Assembly: GCA_964372035.1 (NCBI GenBank)
Contig: CAYJPK010000115.1
Coordinates: 1-5,051 of the forward strand
Length of the DNA stretch: 5,051 bases
Origin: CAYJPK01 sp964372035
Lineage (GTDB): Bacteria; Desulfobacterota; Desulfovibrionia; Desulfovibrionales; Desulfovibrionaceae
Reading direction: 5' to 3'
Shown: in pieces, positions 1 through 4,902 of the stretch
Numbering within the stretch: position 1 is the stretch's first letter
Layout of the letters: each line of letters begins with the position of its first letter
Translations under genes and position numbers: made by a program
Notes under the pieces: generated by a model
Database searches by the model: none
Told to the model about the DNA's origin: nothing
What the model saw: the letters and a program-made list of their open reading frames with translations, nothing else

Positions 1-54
1 TACCTTGATGGTAGTGATGTCAACTTAAAAAACTATAAAGACAATTTAACTTGA
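1..54 (+). CDS. Possible C-terminal tail of an unidentified plus-strand gene (partial)
   Basis: Frame 1 is open from the window edge to a TGA at 52-54 and reads YLDGSDVNLKNYKDNLT. The other two plus frames stop within the first 27 bases. Seventeen residues are too few to identify a family, and a random open stretch of this length is common. The main support is context: the terminator at 141-169 has a T-tract on both strands, as expected between two converging genes, and a plus-strand gene ending here would converge with the first porin. No function is proposed. Confidence 0.3.
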   Translation, partial: YLDGSDVNLKNYKDNLT

Positions 55-84
55 TTATTTGAGATATATAGCTAAGCTTTTGTT

Positions 85-106
85 AAAAAACAAGCGTGCT
101 TGCTTT
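85..106 (-). terminator. Weak second minus-strand terminator-like hairpin
   Basis: Read on the minus strand, CAAG and CTTG pair around a CACG loop (91-102). The stem can be extended by A-T pairs and one G-U pair, and the hairpin runs directly into six T (complement of A85-A90). It lies about 40 bases beyond the main terminator of the first porin, so it could be a backup for read-through. The core stem is short, so this is tentative. The same dyad, CAAGC-GT-GCTTG, could also be a protein-binding site. Confidence 0.3.
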
Positions 107-140
107 GATGATAAATGAAGCTAAGAAGCGCGAGAGCATA

Positions 141-169
141 AAAAAAGCGGGGATAAACCCCGCTTTTTT
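141..169. terminator. Bidirectional intrinsic terminator 3' of the first porin
   Basis: GCGGGG (147-152) pairs with CCCCGC (158-163) around the five-base loop ATAAA. The stem is flanked by six A (141-146) and six T (164-169), so each strand ends the hairpin with a U-run. On the minus strand it lies about 20 bases beyond the stop codon of the first porin (190-192) and is its evident terminator. It can equally serve a plus-strand gene entering from the left. Confidence 0.9.
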
Positions 170-189
170 ATTAAGAATAATGCTCAAAA

Positions 190-1623
190 TTAGAAGCTGT
201 ATTGTAAGCCAATACCAATTTTGTACATATCTTGGTCACTCCAGTTAACCCAACGGTTGTTGTCGAAGTCAGCAATGATGTAACCGAGTTCTAAACCTAA
301 AGTAAGGTTTTCGTAGATTTTGTATGAGCTATCAAAGTTGAATTCCCATGCGCTATCATCTTCAGTCATGTAAGTGAAAGCAGAACCACCTGATACAGCA
401 CCGTTACGAGTAGGTGTACCCATTACAGAAGCCATGCTGTCATCGTTAGTACCATTGTAGTAAGCTACACGAACAACGTGTTTTAAGCCTTCAACAAATG
501 ACATATCTTTAATTTGGAGACCAATACCCCAAGTACCAGATAAGCTTGTTTCTAAAGCAGTACCAGCTGTGTTAAAGCCAGCGCCGTCTTGACCAAAAGA
601 GGTGAAGTTGTTGCTTGCTTTAATTGCAGGTAACATTTCTGAACCGTCGTTAGCGTCGCTATCGTCGCCTGAACCGTACCACATGAAGAGACCTGGAGTA
701 CCGAAGTCCATTTTGTATTCAGCTAAGAAAGTTAATAACCAACCAGCGCGATCAGCGTCCATTGTTCCGTAGTTACCGAAGTCTACATCACCGTATACGA
801 AATCCATAGCAAAGCGGAATGGGTTCCAGTAAGTTACGTCGAAACCAACGCCAGCCCACCATGCGCTAGCTCTGTCGTCGCTTACGCTAGGAAGTGCAGC
901 AGCACCAATCCAACGTGGGAGCATTGCACTTGTGTGGTTGATGAAGTTAGTTGGGCCACTGTAGCTGCCACGAATGTCGCGACCGATGCTTGAGTACATA
1001 CCCCAAGGAGTAACTTTAACACCGTCGAAAGTTAATGGTAATGCTAAACCGAACATATCCATTTCGTTGTGTGCGCCAGTGTCGCTGTTGTTGTCGTCAT
1101 AAGGACGTAACCACCAAGCTGTTAAAGCAACTGTGTCGTTGAATTTGTAGCTTGTTGTGATACCAGCAACTTCGTCATTGAAGATTGAGCTGCCACCAGC
1201 AAATGCAGGTGTTGCAAAACCTTGGATACCAACGCGGATTTTAAGATCTGTTGATGGAACCATCCAATCTAAGTAAGCACGTTTAACTTCGAGTGAGATA
1301 CCGTCAGCACCAATACCACCGCCAGCACCACGGCCAGCTGCAGCTGATGATTTACCCCAAGTTGTATCACCTGTTTCGAGCATGATTACGCCACGAAGAG
1401 TTTCAGAAGCGATGATGTCGATTTGTGTACGGATACGTTGGTAGAATGCTGAAGAAGAACCAGAACCGTTATAACCGCCTGATACGCCGTCAGTTACGTT
1501 TTCGTTATTCCATTGGAATGTGAAATCAAATGCGCCTGACATTTTGATGTCAACAGCTTTAGCAGGAGCAGCAGCACCTAACATTAAGCCAGCAGCTAAT
1601 ACTAATGTAGCTAACTTTTTCAT
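190..1623 (-). CDS. Outer-membrane homotrimeric porin, Desulfovibrio type (paralogue 1)
   Basis: This is a beta-barrel porin of 477 residues, expected to form trimeric diffusion channels for small hydrophilic solutes in the outer membrane. Residues 1-23 are a signal peptide: MKK, a hydrophobic core, then AKA before the mature start VDIKMSG. The body alternates strand-like segments with Gly/Asn/Asp-rich loops. Family-like blocks include SSSAFYQRIRTQID (56-69), GRGAGGGIGADG (98-108), TPWGMY (205-210) and WYGSGDDSDANDGSE (315-329). The chain ends in aromatic QYSF, the terminal Phe expected for recognition by the BAM complex. The ATG at 1623 is supported by AGGAAGG seven bases upstream. It is intact, has its own promoter and terminator, and is a tandem copy of the gene at 1928-3478. 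Two hand-counted 60-base lines are 48-50% GC, far above the nucleotidyltransferase gene, as expected for a very highly expressed gene. The family resembles the abundant D. vulgaris porin DVU0799; the exact solute preference is unknown. Confidence 0.92.
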   Translation of the reverse strand: MKKLATLVLAAGLMLGAAAPAKAVDIKMSGAFDFTFQWNNENVTDGVSGGYNGSGSSSAFYQRIRTQIDIIASETLRGVIMLETGDTTWGKSSAAAGRGAGGGIGADGISLEVKRAYLDWMVPSTDLKIRVGIQGFATPAFAGGSSIFNDEVAGITTSYKFNDTVALTAWWLRPYDDNNSDTGAHNEMDMFGLALPLTFDGVKVTPWGMYSSIGRDIRGSYSGPTNFINHTSAMLPRWIGAAALPSVSDDRASAWWAGVGFDVTYWNPFRFAMDFVYGDVDFGNYGTMDADRAGWLLTFLAEYKMDFGTPGLFMWYGSGDDSDANDGSEMLPAIKASNNFTSFGQDGAGFNTAGTALETSLSGTWGIGLQIKDMSFVEGLKHVVRVAYYNGTNDDSMASVMGTPTRNGAVSGGSAFTYMTEDDSAWEFNFDSSYKIYENLTLGLELGYIIADFDNNRWVNWSDQDMYKIGIGLQYSF

Positions 1624-1630
1624 AGTAAGA

Positions 1631-1637
1631 CCTTCCT
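1631..1637 (-). promoter_or_regulatory. Strong Shine-Dalgarno site of the first porin
   Basis: The minus strand reads AGGAAGG, with seven bases between it and the ATG. The flanking leader ATTAAAAAGGAAGGT is identical to that of the second porin, showing that the duplication included the ribosome-binding region. Confidence 0.9.
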
Positions 1638-1689
1638 TTTTAATTTTATAAAATAAAAAATTTTAAATATTCAAGTCAGAGAATTAGAT

Positions 1690-1704
1690 GTTAAAAATTT
1701 TAAC
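1690..1704. repeat. Perfect AT-rich dyad in the first porin leader
   Basis: GTTAAAA-A-TTTTAAC is a perfect 15-base dyad, 67-81 bases upstream of the start codon and inside the predicted 5' untranslated region. It could be a regulator site or a weak RNA hairpin. Dyads like this arise easily by chance in AT-rich leaders. Confidence 0.4.
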
Positions 1705-1745
1705 TTTTAATTTTGTACTGAGCTTGATTTGTTTTTATACTCAAT

Positions 1746-1771
1746 TAACTAAGCATATTCATGATTAGTTA
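1746..1771 (-). promoter_or_regulatory. Predicted 5'-terminal stem-loop of the first porin mRNA
   Basis: TAACTAA (1746-1752) and TTAGTTA (1765-1771) form a perfect seven-base inverted repeat around a 12-base loop. The transcription start inferred from the promoter at 1777-1804 is about 1770, so the stem would sit at the very 5' end of the mRNA. In other bacteria such 5' stem-loops stabilise porin-class messages (ompA of E. coli). The structure is visible; its role is inferred. Confidence 0.4.
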
Positions 1772-1776
1772 GGTCT

Positions 1777-1804
1777 AGAATACTCAAATTCAAAATTATG
1801 TCAA
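1777..1804 (-). promoter_or_regulatory. Probable sigma-70 promoter of the first porin
   Basis: On the minus strand a perfect -35 TTGACA (1804-1799) is followed after 16 bases by TATTCT (1782-1777), which matches the -10 consensus at four of six positions. Transcription would start near the A at 1770 and leave a leader of about 147 bases. An A/T-tract element lies just upstream (1813-1840), where an UP element or activator would sit. A second -10-like TATAAA lies downstream near 1733-1738 but has a poor -35. Confidence 0.6.
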
Positions 1805-1812
1805 TATAAAAA

Positions 1813-1840
1813 GTAAAAATTTTTTAACTTCTTAGTCAAA
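1813..1840 (-). promoter_or_regulatory. Upstream box shared by both porins (copy 1)
   Basis: The minus strand reads TTTGACTAAG, AA, then GT and a 14-base A-tract/T-tract ending in AC. The same element without the two-base insertion lies upstream of the second porin at 3519-3544. The first ten bases are identical, and the GT plus A/T segment matches at 14 of 16 positions. Here it ends about nine bases upstream of the -35 hexamer, a place suited to an activator or UP element. It could also be left over from the gene duplication. Confidence 0.45.
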
Positions 1841-1877
1841 TAAATGCTGCTGTTTTTATAAGTGTTTAAAATAACAC

Positions 1878-1902
1878 AAAAAAAGGCGGAATAAAATCCG
1901 CC
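1878..1902 (-). terminator. Intrinsic terminator of the second porin
   Basis: On the minus strand GGCGGA (complement of 1902-1897) pairs with TCCGCC (complement of 1890-1885) around a six-base loop, and seven T follow directly (complement of 1884-1878). It begins 25 bases beyond the stop codon at 1928-1930. It should prevent most read-through into the first porin, making the two genes separate transcription units. Confidence 0.9.
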
Positions 1903-1927
1903 CAATGATACAATTTTTTTTATAAAA

Positions 1928-3478
1928 TTAGAATTTATACTGTAAACCTATGCCAACTTTGTATAAATTTTGATCGTCAAAGCTCGCATTAACTGCTCTC
2001 CACATGCTTTTATCAAAGTCAGTTATGATATATCCAAGCTCAAGTCCGAGAGTTAAATTTTCATAGATTTCATAGCTACTGTCAAAGTTAAATTCCCAAG
2101 CACTATCCTTTGTTGTCATGTAGGTAAAGGCAGAGCCAGAACTTACTTGTCCATTTTGCCAAGGGCTTGAAATATAGCCATTTTGCACATTTGATTTATT
2201 GTTAGTGCCTCTATAGTAGGCAACACGCAAAGTATGTTCTAAGCCTTCCAAGAAGCTTAAGTCTTTAGCTTGAATACCAAGTCCCCAAGTTCCAGCAATA
2301 CCTGTTAAAAAAGCTGTATTTGCTGTGTTAAAACCTGCTGCGTCTTGACCAAAGCTAGTCCATTGTGAACTTGCTTTGATTGATGGCATCATTTCTGAAC
2401 CATTATGGGCATTGCTATCATCACCTGACCCATACCAGAAAAAGATGCCAGGAGTCATAAAGTCAAGCTTGTATTCAGCTAACATGCTTAAAATCCAGCC
2501 AGATCTTTTCATTTCAACGCTTTTGCCGTTAACAAGGGCATTAACACCACCATTTGGCATTGTTTGTAAATTACCGAAATCAACAGAGCCATAATTAAAA
2601 TCAAAGGCAAAAGTAAAAGGATTAAAGTGTGTTATGCTTCCAGAAAGACCAGCCCACCAGGCAGTAGCATTTTCTTTTGATGCATATGGTAATGATTGCC
2701 AACCAAGCCAGCGAGGCAAAAGAGCATTCACATGATTTAGGCTTGTTGGTCCTGTATATTGTGATGATGCGTTAGCGATTAAGTCATTATCAACAATATT
2801 ACGACCAATGTTTGCATACATACCCCAAGGTGTGAAGTTAAAGCCGTCCATAGTTATTGGAATTGCTAAGCCAAACATATCCATGTTAGTGTAATTATGA
2901 ACATTATTAGAATATGGTGTTGAGCTATTGCTATTTAAGTTGTCAGAATATGGACGCAACCACCACGCGGTAAAACCTATCATATCATTATATTCATATG
3001 ATGCAACTATACCAGCTACATCATCACTAAATACTTGATAGCCTCCAGCTGCACTTGGGTTTGAAAAGCCTTGAATACCCATGCGAATTTTAAGCTCTGT
3101 TTCTGGAATTACCCAATCTAAATACGCACGTTTAACCTCAATAGAAACACCGTCAGCACCAATTCCACCACCAGCGCCACGTCCTGCACCATTTGTTGCA
3201 TTGCTCTTACCCCAAGTAGTATCGCCAATTTCAAATAACATTACTCCACGTAAAGTTTCAGATGCGACAACGTCTATTTGTGTGCGCAGACGCTGATAAA
3301 AAGCTGATGAAGAACCAGCGCCATTGTAACCACCTGTAGCATTTTTATTTATGTTTTCTTGTGACCACTGAAATGTGAAATCCCAAACGCCTGACATTTT
3401 GATGTCAACTGCCTCTGCCTTTGTTGTTGCGCCTAATGTTAGAGCGGCGGCAAATAACAATGTAGCTAATTTTTTCAT
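1928..3478 (-). CDS. Outer-membrane homotrimeric porin, Desulfovibrio type (paralogue 2)
   Basis: This is a 516-residue paralogue of the porin at 190-1623 and should likewise form a trimeric outer-membrane channel. The signal peptide ends in AEA at 21-23 before the same mature start, VDIKMSG. The strand and constriction-like blocks are kept: YQRLRTQID, GRGAGGGIGADG, FGLAIP, TPWGMY, WYGSGDDSNAHNGSE, TSFGQDAAGFNTA, AWEFNFDSSYEIYENLTLG. The chain ends in QYKF, keeping the terminal Phe. It is 39 residues longer, mostly through Asn/Ser-rich insertions at about 180-199, 228-240 and 303-325, likely surface loops. The ATG at 3478 has AGGAAGG five bases upstream. Codon use is more AT-rich than in paralogue 1 (hand-counted 60-base lines of 32% and 43% GC), suggesting weaker or conditional expression. 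It has its own terminator and no frame disruption. Different solute selectivity or antigenic variation is inference. Confidence 0.92.
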   Translation of the reverse strand: MKKLATLLFAAALTLGATTKAEAVDIKMSGVWDFTFQWSQENINKNATGGYNGAGSSSAFYQRLRTQIDVVASETLRGVMLFEIGDTTWGKSNATNGAGRGAGGGIGADGVSIEVKRAYLDWVIPETELKIRMGIQGFSNPSAAGGYQVFSDDVAGIVASYEYNDMIGFTAWWLRPYSDNLNSNSSTPYSNNVHNYTNMDMFGLAIPITMDGFNFTPWGMYANIGRNIVDNDLIANASSQYTGPTSLNHVNALLPRWLGWQSLPYASKENATAWWAGLSGSITHFNPFTFAFDFNYGSVDFGNLQTMPNGGVNALVNGKSVEMKRSGWILSMLAEYKLDFMTPGIFFWYGSGDDSNAHNGSEMMPSIKASSQWTSFGQDAAGFNTANTAFLTGIAGTWGLGIQAKDLSFLEGLEHTLRVAYYRGTNNKSNVQNGYISSPWQNGQVSSGSAFTYMTTKDSAWEFNFDSSYEIYENLTLGLELGYIITDFDKSMWRAVNASFDDQNLYKVGIGLQYKF

Positions 3479-3483
3479 AAAAA

Positions 3484-3490
3484 CCTTCCT
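3484..3490 (-). promoter_or_regulatory. Strong Shine-Dalgarno site of the second porin
   Basis: The minus strand reads AGGAAGG with five bases before the ATG. The site and its ATTAAAAA flank are identical to those of the first porin, so translation start signals were kept while the coding sequences diverged. Confidence 0.9.
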
Positions 3491-3517
3491 TTTTAATAAA
3501 TAGCTAAAATAAATTGT

Positions 3518-3535
3518 GGTAAAATTTTTTTTACC
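3518..3535. repeat. Perfect dyad GGTAAAA-TTTT-TTTTACC upstream of the second porin
   Basis: Seven-base arms (3518-3524 and 3529-3535) surround TTTT, 40-57 bases upstream of the start codon. It overlaps the 3' half of the box shared with the first porin. The GG/CC ends make it less likely to be simple AT-rich noise than other dyads here. Binding of a dimeric regulator is one reading; no known operator is recognised. Confidence 0.4.
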
Positions 3536-3544
3536 TTAGTCAAA
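3519..3544 (-). promoter_or_regulatory. Upstream box shared by both porins (copy 2)
   Basis: The minus strand reads TTTGACTAAG followed directly by GT, eight A, four T and AC. It matches the element at 1813-1840 except for a two-base gap and two substitutions. It contains a -35-like TTGACT, but no good -10 lies 16-18 bases downstream (ACCACA region). No convincing promoter for the second porin was found elsewhere; another TTGACT at 3605-3600 also lacks a well-spaced -10. The actual promoter therefore remains unassigned. Confidence 0.45.
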
Positions 3545-3662
3545 GCATGATTACTTTGCCTAAACCTTCTATTTATGATTTTTGTTAATTTGAATTTAGA
3601 GTCAATGATAAGATATATTAGAGTACAATTATTTTAACTTTTTTTTATAGTTGATGCTAGGC

Positions 3663-3691
3663 TTGATGAAAATTAAGTTTTTTACTATATT
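3663..3691 (+). promoter_or_regulatory. Candidate promoter giving a leaderless nucleotidyltransferase mRNA
   Basis: TTGATG (3663-3668, four of six matches) and TATATT (3686-3691, five of six) are separated by exactly 17 bases. The expected start of transcription, about seven bases beyond the -10, falls on the A of the ATG at 3698. No Shine-Dalgarno sequence is present, only AAAAAG touching the ATG, which fits a leaderless message. A further upstream TATAGT at 3646-3651 has a poor -35. Confidence 0.5.
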
Positions 3692-3697
3692 AAAAAG

Positions 3698-4627
3698 ATG
3701 ATAGATAGACAAAAAATATTAAGTGATGCACATAAGCTATGCCATGAAAATCATGGCGAGTTGTTATATTTATGCATATTTGGTTCTGATTTATATGGCA
3801 CAAAGCTAAAGAATAAATCAGATCTTGACTTGCGTGGAATTTATTATTCAAAACACAGGGACAAAAATATTCATTATTCAACAAATACTACGCAAAGTAA
3901 AAATATTGAAAATGATATTGATATTGATTTATATCATCTTAAAGGCTTTTTGCTTGAGAAATTAGAAGAAGCAAACATTGGGGCACTTGATATATTATTT
4001 TCAAATACTAATCCTGACTGTATAATATATATTGATAGTAGGCTTGATAAAATATTTGAAAGTCAAAACAAGCTTGTGAGTGAGAAAATAGTTAAATCTA
4101 GCTATGACTACATAATAAAACAAGGTAAAAAATATGGAATAAAGGGTTCTCGTTTAGGTGAACTACGCAAAATCAATGATATTATAGAAAATTGTGAGGA
4201 TAATAAAAAATTATCCGTCTATGCTGACGAAATCTTAAGCCAAAGTGATTATATTGTTTTTGATGAAAATAAATTTATTATTTCTGATAAAATTTATGAG
4301 TTTAGTATTAAGATGAGAGAAATGAAATTACGAATTAAAAATGACATTAATAAATATAAAATCCCAAGTGAAATTGATTATAAGGCTCTTTCTCATGCGC
4401 TAAGGGTCTGTAAGCAAGGTCAAAGTCTGTTAAATTTTGGCAAAATAACTTTTCCACTTCGCTATGCAGAAGAGCTAATAGAAATTAAGAGTGGAAAGAT
4501 AGAATATAGTGAAATTGAAAAAATTATATGGCAAGAATTTGATAAGCTAAAAGAAATTGCAAAAAATAGTACGAAATTTAGCTATGATATAAATTTTGCT
4601 AAAAATTTATTAATGGAATTTAAATGA
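3698..4627 (+). CDS. Polymerase-beta-type nucleotidyltransferase, YcgL/RlaP-like
   Basis: The 309-residue product looks like a stand-alone cytoplasmic nucleotidyltransferase of the YcgL/RlaP group. The N-terminal domain has the signature CIFGSDLYGT (26-35) with Gly29-Ser30, then SDLDLRG (41-47), whose Asp42 and Asp44 should bind metal. A later strand, DIDIDLY (73-79), can supply the third acidic residue (Asp75 or Asp77). LKGFLLEKLEEANIGALDILF (81-101) matches the helix that follows in this group. A helical C-terminal region carries KALSHALRVCKQGQSLL (229-245) and a GKITFPL turn. The group has been linked by comparative genomics to RNA repair, but the substrate is unknown and no partner gene is visible. 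An in-frame TAA at 3674-3676 leaves ATG 3698 as the only sensible start. The gene is divergent from the second porin. Two hand-counted 60-base lines are only 22-23% GC, which may reflect weak expression or acquisition. An antitoxin-type minimal nucleotidyltransferase is unlikely because the protein is much longer and lacks a HEPN partner. Confidence 0.75.
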   Translation: MIDRQKILSDAHKLCHENHGELLYLCIFGSDLYGTKLKNKSDLDLRGIYYSKHRDKNIHYSTNTTQSKNIENDIDIDLYHLKGFLLEKLEEANIGALDILFSNTNPDCIIYIDSRLDKIFESQNKLVSEKIVKSSYDYIIKQGKKYGIKGSRLGELRKINDIIENCEDNKKLSVYADEILSQSDYIVFDENKFIISDKIYEFSIKMREMKLRIKNDINKYKIPSEIDYKALSHALRVCKQGQSLLNFGKITFPLRYAEELIEIKSGKIEYSEIEKIIWQEFDKLKEIAKNSTKFSYDINFAKNLLMEFK

Positions 4628-4643
4628 CTTAATTGTTGGAAGC

Positions 4644-4658
4644 GAAAAAGTCTTTTTC
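4644..4658 (+). terminator. Very weak hairpin after the nucleotidyltransferase gene
   Basis: GAAAAAG (4644-4650) and CTTTTTC (4652-4658) form a perfect dyad 17 bases after the stop codon. The loop is a single base, the stem is A/T-rich and no T-run follows, so it is a poor intrinsic terminator. It is listed because nothing better lies before the greA promoter; the gene may rely on the hairpin at 4837-4867 or on Rho. Confidence 0.2.
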
Positions 4659-4778
4659 AAGATTCTTTATGATTTAATTTATTTATTTCATGATTTTAAT
4701 ATGTTTTTCATCATTGACTAAAGAATATAAAATAATTGTTCAAGAGTTTAAGTTGTTGAAATGTAAAATATTGTTAAT

Positions 4779-4789
4779 TGCAAGCTTGC
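4779..4789. repeat. Dyad TGCAAGCTTGC upstream of the greA promoter
   Basis: GCAAGCTTGC (4780-4789) is a perfect ten-base palindrome ending one base before the -35 hexamer. An almost identical dyad, TGCAAGTTTGC, lies at 4841-4851 in the leader (ten of eleven bases the same). The centres are 62 bases apart, close to six helical turns. A pair of operator sites is possible. Confidence 0.4.
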
Positions 4790-4790
4790 C

Positions 4791-4819
4791 TTGACTTGCC
4801 GTTGAATATGATTTATAGT
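4791..4819 (+). promoter_or_regulatory. Strong sigma-70 promoter of greA
   Basis: TTGACT (4791-4796) and TATAGT (4814-4819) each match consensus at five of six positions and are separated by the optimal 17 bases. Transcription should begin near 4826, giving greA a leader of about 77 bases. This is the best promoter on the plus strand of the window. Confidence 0.75.
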
Positions 4820-4836
4820 AAATTTCATGTAACGCT

Positions 4837-4867
4837 CCGGTGCAAGTTTGCACTGGTGATTTTTTTT
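4837..4867 (+). terminator. Terminator-like hairpin inside the greA leader (attenuator candidate)
   Basis: CCGGTGCA (4837-4844) pairs with TGCACTGG (4849-4856, one G-U pair, last A-T at the loop edge) around a short loop. After TGA (4857-4859) come eight T (4860-4867). It lies downstream of the greA promoter and 35 bases before the ATG, so transcripts starting near 4826 could end as RNAs of about 40 nt. The three-base offset between stem and T-run predicts partial read-through. In E. coli, leader termination upstream of greA yields the short GraL RNAs, a close parallel. It may also stop read-through from the nucleotidyltransferase gene. Confidence 0.65.
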
Positions 4868-4892
4868 GTCTTTCATTGAAAAAATTCAAAAT

Positions 4893-4896
4893 GAGG
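4893..4896 (+). promoter_or_regulatory. greA: greA Shine-Dalgarno site
   Basis: GAGG lies six bases before ATG 4903. This decides the start: an in-frame ATG at 4891 overlaps the site and would add only MRLI, with no comparable Shine-Dalgarno of its own. A weak hairpin, TTGAA (4876-4880) with TTCAA (4885-4889), extendable through TCA/TGA (4873-4875 with 4892-4894), could partly cover this site. Confidence 0.75.
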
Positions 4897-4902
4897 TTAA
4901 TC

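Noticed and set aside
16..24. GATGTCAAC shared between the left edge and both porin N-terminal regions, as a possible repeat
   Set aside because: Only nine bases match, with no extension on either side and opposite coding sense; chance is sufficient.
1750..1765. Tiny upstream frame (MNMLS) in the first porin leader
   Set aside because: It is five codons long, lies within the loop and stem of the predicted 5' hairpin and has no Shine-Dalgarno sequence; such frames are common by chance.
2376..2594. 72-codon open frame on the plus strand
   Set aside because: It lies wholly inside the second porin on the opposite strand, has no ribosome-binding site and no recognisable protein features; it is a shadow of the porin codon pattern.
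3081..3296. 71-codon open frame on the plus strand
   Set aside because: It is antisense to the conserved N-terminal part of the second porin; its proline-rich run is the complement of the Gly-rich GRGAGGGIGADG segment.
3690..3884. 64-codon open frame on the minus strand
   Set aside because: It is antisense to the start of the nucleotidyltransferase gene, overlapping its catalytic GS/DxD region, without a credible start signal.
3698..4627. Minimal-nucleotidyltransferase antitoxin of a HEPN/MNT toxin pair, or another abortive-infection cassette
   Set aside because: The protein is about 309 residues with an extra C-terminal domain, much longer than MNT antitoxins, and neither neighbour is a HEPN or toxin gene.
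4700..4742. Second greA promoter around TTGACT (4714-4719) or TATAAA (4726-4731)
   Set aside because: The two hexamers are only about six bases apart, and neither has a well-spaced partner; the region is simply AT-rich.
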